Source of the DNA: Bacteroidales bacterium
GTDB lineage: Bacteria > Bacteroidota > Bacteroidia > Bacteroidales > ML635J-15
Direction of reading: 5' to 3'
NCBI GenBank assembly: GCA_028696755.1
Contig: JAQVGK010000299.1
Span: 1-5,041 of the forward strand
Length of the DNA: 5,041 bases
The notes beneath the pieces were generated by a model that saw nothing but the letters and a program-made list of their open reading frames with translations, was not told the DNA's origin and did not search any database. Made by a program: the position numbers and the translations under genes. Positions 1 to 5,041 of the stretch are shown here, one piece after another; position 1 is the first letter of the stretch, and each line of letters begins with the position of its first letter.

Positions 1-629
1 CATTTGAATAATCCAATTGCAAATATAACATAACAAATGAAATTAATTACAGAGTGAAATGTCCAAAGATACATTTGAGACATTACAGTTAAATCGAGAA
101 AATAATTACTGAAGATAACAATAAAAATACTGCAAGAAAAGTATAGCAAGATCCCAGTAACTAAGTAAAAATGCGGATAAGCCAAAAGATTCTCAATTTT
201 TTGCTCACGCATAATTTTAAAATAGAAAAGCAAAGATAAAGTGATAAAAAGGAAATTCTCAAAGATTTCGGTGTAGTTATTGAATTGTTCGTTTGAACTT
301 AAAAAGACGCTTATTGCAAAAGCAAGAACCAAGATAATTGTCAACCAATAAAATATTTTCTTATTCTTTAAATTAAAAATCTGAATAAAATACATACAGA
401 GTAAAAGGATTTCGCCAACTGTAAAACTGTTTGAAACTACAAATGTTTTAATCCCATTTCGAGCAAGAAAAAAAGACAGAAACCCTGCGATAACATCAAG
501 AATGATATAGGCTGAGAATAGTTTTGTTGAACTTTGCGACCACAGTGGTTTCCGTCTCGTAATGATTGAAATCACCGCTAAAAATACTCCCAAGTTCAAC
601 AGATACGAGTGTTGTAAAAAAACGTCCAT
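1..629 (-). CDS. Seven-helix integral membrane protein, hypothetical; 3' end cut by the window edge
   Basis: The minus strand stays open from an ATG at 629-627 to the left edge, giving 209 codons with no stop, so the C-terminus lies outside the window. The protein is strongly hydrophobic. I see seven likely membrane segments at about residues 8-23, 37-55, 68-86, 92-111, 121-139, 152-174 and 185-208, joined by short polar loops. Basic loops such as TRRK (24-27) and KNKK (88-91) suggest topology but I cannot fix it. No enzyme motif is visible. An in-frame ATG four codons upstream (641-639) is an alternative start, and an in-frame stop lies further upstream. Neither start has a clear ribosome binding site. 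From general knowledge, similar small seven-helix proteins of Bacteroidota can precede sensor histidine kinase domains or genes, but that part is not in the window, so the role is unknown. The coding call is firm; the function is not assigned. Confidence 0.8.
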   Translation of the reverse strand, partial: MDVFLQHSYLLNLGVFLAVISIITRRKPLWSQSSTKLFSAYIILDVIAGFLSFFLARNGIKTFVVSNSFTVGEILLLCMYFIQIFNLKNKKIFYWLTIILVLAFAISVFLSSNEQFNNYTEIFENFLFITLSLLFYFKIMREQKIENLLAYPHFYLVTGILLYFSCSIFIVIFSNYFLDLTVMSQMYLWTFHSVINFICYVIFAIGLFK

Positions 630-697
630 GTATTGTGGCATTGCTACAAATAATATTTTTACTGCTGAACACAAAAGTAATTCTTTACCGGGATATA

Positions 698-711
698 ATT
701 AAATATTTAAT
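698..711. repeat. 14-bp A/T-only perfect palindrome between two minus-strand genes
   Basis: The sequence attaaatatttaat is its own reverse complement. It lies 5 nt past the stop codon of the 192-residue gene, in the 75-87 nt gap before the membrane-protein gene. It could form a weak AU hairpin, but it has no G/C pairs and is not followed by a T-run on the minus strand, so I do not call it a terminator. It may simply reflect AT-rich intergenic composition. Confidence 0.25.
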
Positions 712-716
712 AAACT

Positions 717-1295
717 TTATTTTCCGCAATATGGGGGGCACTGTACCGCATTATCACCAAACACAGGACTTTGCATTGGTGTTCCATTTGCTGCACAAGC
801 TTGGGTAATAATTTTTAACTCTTTACGAATTCCAAAATCAAGTAATGCATAATCTTTTGCTTGAGTGACAAAAATATCGTTAAAATTACTGCGCGAAATA
901 AGGAATGCTTTTACATAAAACTCATCATCCTCATTTTCTGCCCATTTTGCGATAAAAGTTTGAGCATCTTTAAGGCTAATCGAAGAATTTGAATATAATT
1001 CAAAAATGCTTCCCTCGCTTGTTACGTCAGTCCAAACATAACCCATAAGATCAACATTCGGATTAGTAGTTGGGTAGCTAGACACCGCAATTGCTTTAGG
1101 TTCATTTTTAGAATCTAACCCAAAATAAACCCTAATGTGGTGATCGGGATTTGAGGTTAAACGCAGATAAATTGCCTTAGGCATAATAATAGGATTCCTT
1201 TGAAAGACTTCAAAGATGTTTCCATTTTCTCCAGCAAAATAAGATTGCCATAACGCATAGGTTGCTGCGCTGATTTCATTTGCAATTGTACTCAT
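717..1295 (-). CDS. Hypothetical soluble protein, 192 aa, with a Cys-Pro-Pro-Tyr-Cys C-terminal tail
   Basis: This is a complete minus-strand reading frame, starting at the ATG at 1295-1293 and ending with TAA at 719-717. I do not recognise the family. There is no signal peptide or membrane segment, and composition is mixed and acidic, so a cytoplasmic location is likely. Residues about 36-75 alternate hydrophobic and polar residues like beta strands (IYLRLTS, IRVYFGL, AIAVSSY). Residues 108-122 look helical, and a run of acidic residues follows at 119-125 (AENEDDE). The last 10 residues hold two of the three cysteines (Cys186 and Cys190, in CPPYC); the third is Cys167. The CxxxC-like tail could bind metal or form a disulfide, but this is speculation. 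The upstream sequence (ctgtgagct before ATG) has no good Shine-Dalgarno match. The gene stands 365 bp from the next minus-strand gene, so it probably has its own promoter. Coding confidence is good because length, codon pattern and amino acid composition look natural; function is unknown. Confidence 0.8.
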   Translation of the reverse strand: MSTIANEISAATYALWQSYFAGENGNIFEVFQRNPIIMPKAIYLRLTSNPDHHIRVYFGLDSKNEPKAIAVSSYPTTNPNVDLMGYVWTDVTSEGSIFELYSNSSISLKDAQTFIAKWAENEDDEFYVKAFLISRSNFNDIFVTQAKDYALLDFGIRKELKIITQACAANGTPMQSPVFGDNAVQCPPYCGK

Positions 1296-1445
1296 AGCTC
1301 ACAGGTTTTTGTTGGTTATAAATGAGCAATTTAGTAAAAAAAAATACTATTTTTTGTGTAAGTATTCAATTAAATACCCTATACACTTCACTGCTATCGA
1401 CTTAATCAACTTTTATATTCCTTTTTTGCAATTACTTGATTTACA

Positions 1446-1549
1446 TACCGAAAACAGCTATGAATTTTCAACAATAATTATTAATTTCGGTAAATCCCAA
1501 TAGCTATTTTCGGTAAGATTTTACTCAAATCAATAGCTATTTTCGGTAA
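1446..1549. repeat. Cluster of 19-nt direct repeats with a palindromic core, plus an inverted and a partial copy
   Basis: The 19-mer caatagctattttcggtaa occurs exactly twice, at 1498-1516 and 1531-1549 (33-nt period, 14-nt spacer). A third, partial copy (tttcggtaa) is at 1485-1493. A degenerate inverted copy, taccgaaaacagctat, lies at 1446-1461. Within each full copy, aatagctatt is a perfect 10-bp palindrome. On the minus-strand RNA, 1515-1500 can pair with 1461-1446 as a 16-bp stem with one G-U wobble and a loop of about 38 nt; on the plus-strand RNA the same position is a C-A mismatch. The cluster sits about 150-250 nt upstream of the 192-residue gene. It could be an operator with tandem palindromes, a structured leader, or a remnant of a repeat family. 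I cannot tell which from one locus. Confidence 0.8.
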
Positions 1550-1630
1550 TTTTCTTAAATTATTAAATAAAAAATTCGGCGGAAGCAAGTGTAATCTTCC
1601 CCAAAAGTGCAAAATCAAGAAATTAGAGAA

Positions 1631-1654
1631 TCGAAAACCGTTGGTTGTGCAACG
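1631..1654 (-). terminator. Weak candidate terminator of the glycosidase gene
   Basis: Just past the TAA of the 601-residue gene, the minus-strand RNA can form a 5-bp stem (cgttg with caacg, plus-strand 1639-1643 and 1650-1654) with a 6-nt loop, followed by a short run of four U (plus-strand A at 1634-1637). Its position is right for an intrinsic terminator, but the stem and U-tract are both short, so this is only a candidate. Confidence 0.3.
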
Positions 1655-1660
1655 CTTATT

Positions 1661-3466
1661 TTAGTAATTTGTCATTAATAACATAACAGCTGCATGTAAA
1701 GATGAGTATTCGTGAACATCGTTTTTTTCACCATCAATAATAGGGTAAATTTCTGTACTAGCAGGATCGGAATAATAAAAAATGTAAATCTTCTTAATGG
1801 CTTCTGACAGCTCCATAAGTTTATATGATTTCAGTCCCATAGATAATATATAAAGGTATCCAGGATCTTCGCTACGTTCTATTAACATCTTATCGAATAC
1901 CCCAGTATTTATTTGCATCGAAATCTCGTTTGCGTAGATATCTGCAATAGCTTTGTTTGCAAGACCAGCCCAAAAGCAGTACCCAATGCTGTTGTGGGCA
2001 ATCTTCGTCTCATTGGTTTTTAAATCATAATCGCAGTATCTGTTAAATTGCTCATCAAAGAACTTTGGATTAAAGTTATAATACATAGTATCAAGTCTGG
2101 TCTTGTAATATTCCATTCGCGGAGTATCACTAAGCATTTCTGCCATTTTTGTCATACAATGCATTTCGGTAAAAATCATGGCATTAAGCGCAACAGATTC
2201 TACGCCATAATTATTCTCTATCCAACCATTTTTATCAGCATCTCGATACTCTACCCAGTAGCTATGATATTTTTCTAATAATGGAAATATCTTTTTCAGA
2301 AATTCGGCATCGGGAGAAACAAGATAAATATTCCAGGCAGTCCATGCTGCCATAGGCTTTTCGTTTAGCTCAACACCTGCGCTTTTTGCTGGATTTAAAC
2401 TTAAATATTTATTCAATGATCCATCTACATTTAACGACAGCATTGTCATAACTAATTGATTAAAAGATAATCGAGCATCGAAACGTAGCATTGCAGAAGC
2501 TGTAAACCAAGTATCTTCGGTATTTGTAACAGGCTTTTCCTGGTTTAAATATGGAAAAAACGCAAAATGAGCTCTTCCAGGCAAAGCACTTCGTAAATCG
2601 TGATACATAGTTTGCAATGACCTAATCGAAATTTCACGCGATGCAGTATCTTGAACTGTCATAGCTCTAAAAAGAAAATTCCACAGGTTTACATTATTCA
2701 ATTTATATCCATCGGGCAGATTAAGCACATCATTACTAATTAATACATCTTGCTGACTATCGCCTTTAAAGTATTGTGAGATTACAGCGGTTATTTTTAA
2801 AGTATCGCCAGGCTTTACGGTTTGCATTTGTTTAAATTTAAACTCATAATCGAGTGTTGTATACGACAGTTCCATCGCGGCATCAAGGCGAAACCGCACT
2901 ACCCAAAACACATCATCCTTGCCATCAACTTTAAACATCCATCCATCTGGAAATTTCTCACCCTCTCCCAGCCCTTCGAACATACTTCCACTTAGAGCCA
3001 TCGAAATATTTTGCTCTTTATCCGATGTATTAATTGCCAATGCCTGATAAAGAGATGATCGAACAGTTACAGTTTCAAGATTTAATTCTAATCTGATATC
3101 TTCAAAATCAAACCTTTGCATAAGGAGCCCTGGAAATTGAGCAATTTCGGTTTTCTTTGCTTTTGTTAAATCAACTTCGCCTTTACCGGCAACGCTCATA
3201 TTTAGTTTTAGCAAACTAGGCGACATCCATTTTTCTTTTACCAGACAGTATGGACCACCAAATCGTCCGTAATTTACATAATCATAGTTTTTCGGAATTG
3301 AATAACCATGCCAAATGCCTTTATTGGTGTAATAATCACCTTTATCTTCGGGTGATTTTGGCATAAATCGGCATTTTATCTGATCGGGAAAATTATAGCG
3401 TTCCTCTTGAGCAGTAAGCAAGATGCTAAAAAAGATAAAAATCGTGGCAATAAAAAAATATTTCAT
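1661..3466 (-). CDS. Exported (alpha/alpha)6-barrel glycoside hydrolase-like protein (GH63 / trehalase / MGH1-like)
   Basis: This is a complete 601-residue protein. Residues 1-19 form a signal peptide (Lys2, hydrophobic core 4-17, cleavage likely after Ala19 in LLTAQEE), so it acts in the periplasm or outside the cell. Residues about 55-245 look like a beta-sandwich N-terminal domain. Residues about 255-601 look like a six-hairpin glycosidase barrel. Supporting motifs are EDTWFTASAMLRFD (317-330, matching the usual WDTxF helix), LNVDGSLNKYL (345-355), KPMAAWTAWNIYL (370-382), FPLLEKYHSYWVEYRDADKNGWIE (394-417, the W-R-D-x-D-x-N-G signature), VALNAMIF (425-432, like VDLNxLLY of trehalases) and TEIYP...HEYSSLHAAV (571-594, like the C-terminal ENYNPxTG...FSWSAA block). 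Family knowledge places the general base Glu in that last block, here probably Glu572. The general-acid segment (ESGxDxSxRW) that normally lies between the NG signature and the VDLN helix is not evident; only NNYGVES remains. Substrate is unknown; alpha-glucoside or alpha-mannoside is plausible by family. It is divergent from cutC. Fold confidence is good, activity is uncertain. Confidence 0.85.
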   Translation of the reverse strand: MKYFFIATIFIFFSILLTAQEERYNFPDQIKCRFMPKSPEDKGDYYTNKGIWHGYSIPKNYDYVNYGRFGGPYCLVKEKWMSPSLLKLNMSVAGKGEVDLTKAKKTEIAQFPGLLMQRFDFEDIRLELNLETVTVRSSLYQALAINTSDKEQNISMALSGSMFEGLGEGEKFPDGWMFKVDGKDDVFWVVRFRLDAAMELSYTTLDYEFKFKQMQTVKPGDTLKITAVISQYFKGDSQQDVLISNDVLNLPDGYKLNNVNLWNFLFRAMTVQDTASREISIRSLQTMYHDLRSALPGRAHFAFFPYLNQEKPVTNTEDTWFTASAMLRFDARLSFNQLVMTMLSLNVDGSLNKYLSLNPAKSAGVELNEKPMAAWTAWNIYLVSPDAEFLKKIFPLLEKYHSYWVEYRDADKNGWIENNYGVESVALNAMIFTEMHCMTKMAEMLSDTPRMEYYKTRLDTMYYNFNPKFFDEQFNRYCDYDLKTNETKIAHNSIGYCFWAGLANKAIADIYANEISMQINTGVFDKMLIERSEDPGYLYILSMGLKSYKLMELSEAIKKIYIFYYSDPASTEIYPIIDGEKNDVHEYSSLHAAVMLLMTNY

Positions 3467-3573
3467 TTCTTAAAGTTCTAAATTTCGGATAAAGATATGT
3501 ATTTTTGTTTTAAGATAAAAATTGTGCCAAAGATGGTTTTGTGTATTCACTGCCATTTATTAACAAAAAAACT
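3467..3573. promoter_or_regulatory. Divergent intergenic promoter region between the glycosidase gene and cutC
   Basis: The 107-bp gap separates two genes transcribed away from each other, so it must carry both promoters if both are expressed locally. On the plus strand, TATTTTTG at 3500-3507 is a perfect match to the Bacteroidota -7 box TAnnTTTG, about 67 nt before the cutC ATG. The -33 element is poor: only GTTC at 3475-3478 lies at the right distance (21 nt). On the minus strand, tatcttta (plus-strand 3490-3497) is a near match to the same -7 box for the glycosidase gene, with no good -33 element. The two boxes are almost adjacent, so the polymerases would compete if both are real. Confidence 0.5.
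3500..3507 (+). promoter_or_regulatory. Candidate -7 promoter box of cutC (TATTTTTG)
   Basis: The octamer fits the TAnnTTTG consensus recognised by the Bacteroidota primary sigma factor. Transcription would begin near 3514, giving a leader of about 60 nt before the ATG at 3574. The weak -33 element and the AT-rich background, in which such octamers arise by chance, limit confidence. Confidence 0.4.
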
Positions 3574-4320
3574 ATGAAAAAAATACTCGAGATATGTTGC
3601 GACACAATGCAGTCGGTGATGAATTCCAAAAAGGCAGGCGCACAGCGAATCGAACTTTGTACTGCTTTGTCCACAGGTGGAGTTACTCCAACAATGTCGT
3701 TTGTAAAAGAAGCCGTGAAAGAGTCGGCAATTCCAATTAATGTTTTGCTGCGACCACGAGCAGGAAGTTTTGTTTACACAGAGAGTGAATTTAATATCAT
3801 GTGCAAGGATATTGAAGAACTTAAAAAAGCTGGTGCTGCGGGAATTGTATCAGGAGCTTTGCTTGCAGATGGCAGAATTGATAAAGAAAAAACTTTGAAG
3901 ATGATTGAACTGTCGCAACCATTAGGATTTACCTTTCATCGTGGCATCGATTTTTGTACCGATATTGACGATGCAATGGAATTTCTTTGTAAGAATGGTG
4001 CAGAAAGGGTTCTTACTTCGGGTGGCGCTGCTAAAATAAATGGCGGTATCGATAAAATTATAGAAATGCATATTAAATATGGTGACAAAATTTGTATTAT
4101 GCCTGGTGGGGGATTAAACTTAGAGAATGCATCCATATTAAATAATGCTGGCATTAGCGAATTTCACTTTTCGGCTTCCGAATTTGTTGTTGAAGAAATA
4201 AAATACAGCAGACGTCCAGATGGACTCGGCCATGTTTTCGTTAACGACACATTCGGCTACAATTATTCGTCGGTGAAATTGATAAATGAAATATTAGCCT
4301 TAATCGGCAAGAATAATTAA
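3574..4320 (+). CDS. cutC: CutC family protein (copper homeostasis protein CutC)
   Basis: The 248-residue product is a full-length member of the CutC family (PF03932), a single TIM-barrel domain expected in the cytoplasm. Numbered from the ATG at 3574, the family hallmarks appear in order: LEICCDTMQS (5-14), AGAQRIELC (21-29), STGGVTPT (33-40), NVLLRPRAGSF (56-66), GIVSGALLADGRID (90-103), TFHRGID (120-126), ERVLTSGG (144-151), IMPGGGLN (175-182) and EFHFSAS (196-202). The frame also opens with a GTG at 3541, but the family normally begins close to KILEICC, so the ATG at 3574 is the better start; it follows an A-rich stretch without a Shine-Dalgarno motif. Family members were linked to copper tolerance and some bind Cu(I); in E. 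coli the cutC phenotype was later attributed to the sRNA MicL made from the 3' part of the locus, so the biochemical role remains unsettled. Cys9, Cys10 and Cys29 are available as ligands. A second gene follows after 50 nt on the same strand. Confidence 0.95.
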   Translation: MKKILEICCDTMQSVMNSKKAGAQRIELCTALSTGGVTPTMSFVKEAVKESAIPINVLLRPRAGSFVYTESEFNIMCKDIEELKKAGAAGIVSGALLADGRIDKEKTLKMIELSQPLGFTFHRGIDFCTDIDDAMEFLCKNGAERVLTSGGAAKINGGIDKIIEMHIKYGDKICIMPGGGLNLENASILNNAGISEFHFSASEFVVEEIKYSRRPDGLGHVFVNDTFGYNYSSVKLINEILALIGKNN

Positions 4321-4370
4321 AGATTGTGAAATTTTAATAATAATCTACCAGAACCTAAAAAATCAATAAC

Positions 4371-5041
4371 ATGAGTAAAGAAAAAGATGAGATTAAAAAA
4401 TTTCTTGATAACCTTCCCGACGACATGGAAATTATGGAAGCTGTTGCGGATATCGAAACACAAATAGACTACATTCATTTTGCACATTCTTTCGACCATG
4501 GAAAGCCCGACATTGCAGAGATTAATCGTTTAGGTGAAATGTTGATGCTTCCACAAATTGATATGATGGAGAAGAAACGAAATCTGGCAATTCTGGCGCA
4601 TCAGGATAAAGTGGAAGCGTTGCGACATATCGAACGATTCTTTAACATTGCTCCCGAAGAAATCAAAGGATATACAGCACTAGCATTGCAAGAATGTAAG
4701 ATGTTTGTTGTGGGTTCTTTAACTGGTCAATCGGGTGGATTTATAGCTGGAGGACTAGGAGGAAAGAAAGGAAAAATGCGCTTTTACATAATGGTTCTAC
4801 CAAAAAAGGGAGATTTGTTTACCGACGCACAACTCGATCTAATAAAAAAGGAATTTGAATTTTCGGCAAAAGAATCGGGCAGTGAAATCGAAAAGTTTGA
4901 TTTTTGCCAACGCTATGCTGCCATCACAGTGTTTATAAGCAAAATATTTGAACCTTACGACTTTGTTGATGAAGTTTTGGATAGATGCGACGAGATCGAC
5001 GACTTTATTCATCAGTATTACTTTATGACAAACTCGAAAAT
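4371..5041 (+). CDS. Hypothetical cytoplasmic protein with a glycine-rich central loop; 3' end cut by the window edge
   Basis: An ATG at 4371 opens a frame that runs to the right edge without a stop, giving 223 codons. I do not recognise the family. There is no signal peptide. Residues 1-90 are charged and look mostly helical, including a segment rich in Glu, Lys and Met (45-90). Residues 108-115 (ECKMFVVG) begin a probable beta strand, followed by a glycine-rich loop at 115-134 (GSLTGQSGG, then AGGLGGKKG) and another strand (MRFYIMVLP, 136-144). The rest alternates strand and helix, with IEKFDFCQRYAAITVFI (173-189) and acidic VDEVLDRCDEIDDFI (199-213). The Gly/Lys loop resembles a phosphate-binding loop only loosely and has no GxxxxGK[ST] Walker A match. 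The gene begins 50 nt after the cutC stop and probably shares its transcript, since I see no clear terminator between them. Codon use and composition support a real gene; the function is unknown. Confidence 0.8.
   Translation, partial: MSKEKDEIKKFLDNLPDDMEIMEAVADIETQIDYIHFAHSFDHGKPDIAEINRLGEMLMLPQIDMMEKKRNLAILAHQDKVEALRHIERFFNIAPEEIKGYTALALQECKMFVVGSLTGQSGGFIAGGLGGKKGKMRFYIMVLPKKGDLFTDAQLDLIKKEFEFSAKESGSEIEKFDFCQRYAAITVFISKIFEPYDFVDEVLDRCDEIDDFIHQYYFMTNSK

Larger units (their letters stand above)
1296..1660. other. 365-bp intergenic region between two minus-strand genes
   Basis: This non-coding stretch lies after the glycosidase gene and before the 192-residue gene, both on the minus strand. 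It should therefore hold the end of the former transcript and the promoter of the latter. It is very AT-rich, with homopolymer runs around 1336-1354. It contains the repeat cluster at 1446-1549 and a weak hairpin with a T-run at 1634-1654. A second weak inverted repeat (ggaag at 1581-1585 with cttcc at 1596-1600) lies near an A6 run at 1569-1574, but 6 nt separate stem and tract. I could not find a convincing TAnnTTTG/TTTG promoter pair for the 192-residue gene. The plus-strand open frame at 1309-1503 starts at TTG, has low-complexity content and no recognisable family, so I regard it as spurious. Confidence 0.7.

Noticed and set aside
566..808. Plus-strand open frame of 80 codons
   Set aside because: It overlaps the starts and ends of two better minus-strand genes, has no family resemblance and carries low-complexity content; it is a shadow frame.
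1309..1503. Plus-strand open frame of 64 codons in the intergenic region
   Set aside because: It needs a TTG start, has no ribosome binding site, is rich in residues expected from AT-rich noise (Ile, Phe, Tyr, Asn) and ends inside the repeat cluster.
1485..1549. Possible CRISPR array or integron attC site
   Set aside because: There are only two full repeats of 19 nt with a single 14-nt spacer, no cas or integrase gene nearby, and no attC core (GTTRRRY) arrangement that I can see.
1569..1600. Intrinsic terminator from ggaag/cttcc with an adjacent A6 tract (minus strand)
   Set aside because: The stem is 5 bp with a 10-nt loop, and 6 unpaired nt separate it from the U-tract, so it is weaker than the candidate at 1631-1654.
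2048..2278. Plus-strand open frame inside the glycosidase gene
   Set aside because: It is antisense to a clearly coding, domain-bearing frame.
3541..3573. GTG start adding 11 residues to CutC
   Set aside because: CutC proteins normally start close to the KILEICC-like strand, and the ATG at 3574 gives the usual length; the extra residues match no family feature.
3936..4154. Minus-strand open frame inside cutC
   Set aside because: It is antisense to conserved CutC motifs.
4317..4499. Minus-strand open frame at the cutC/hypothetical gene junction
   Set aside because: It is antisense to the start of the 4371 gene, with Phe/Val-rich content typical of a reverse-complement shadow.

Overview
This is an AT-rich chromosomal segment (mid-to-high 30s % GC by eye), most likely from a member of the Bacteroidota. 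The clues are the low GC, start codons preceded by A-rich sequence rather than a Shine-Dalgarno motif, a perfect TAnnTTTG-type -7 box upstream of cutC, and a secreted glycoside hydrolase whose signal peptide ends in the Bacteroidota-like 'LLTAQ'. No phage, transposon, CRISPR, tRNA or rRNA signature is visible.

Layout: three genes lie on the minus strand in the left two thirds and two on the plus strand at the right. From the left edge: (i) the first 209 codons of a seven-helix membrane protein, minus strand, running off the window; (ii) a complete 192-residue soluble orphan protein, minus strand; (iii) a 365-bp intergenic stretch with a cluster of 19-nt repeats built on a 10-bp palindrome; (iv) an exported 601-residue (alpha/alpha)6-barrel glycoside hydrolase-like protein of the GH63/trehalase/mannosylglycerate-hydrolase type, minus strand; (v) a 107-bp divergent promoter region; (vi) cutC, a TIM-barrel protein of the CutC family, plus strand; (vii) a plus-strand gene for a conserved-looking but unrecognised cytoplasmic protein, cut by the right edge.

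Functional reading: cutC and the gene after it are co-directional with a 50-nt gap and may form an operon. The glycosidase is divergent from cutC, so the two could share regulation, but nothing in the sequence proves a joint pathway. The two left-hand genes have no recognisable partners. Most of the window looks like ordinary chromosome. The points most worth a second look are the palindromic repeat cluster at 1446-1549, which can also fold into a 16-bp hairpin on the minus-strand RNA, and the apparent loss of the usual catalytic-acid segment in the glycosidase.
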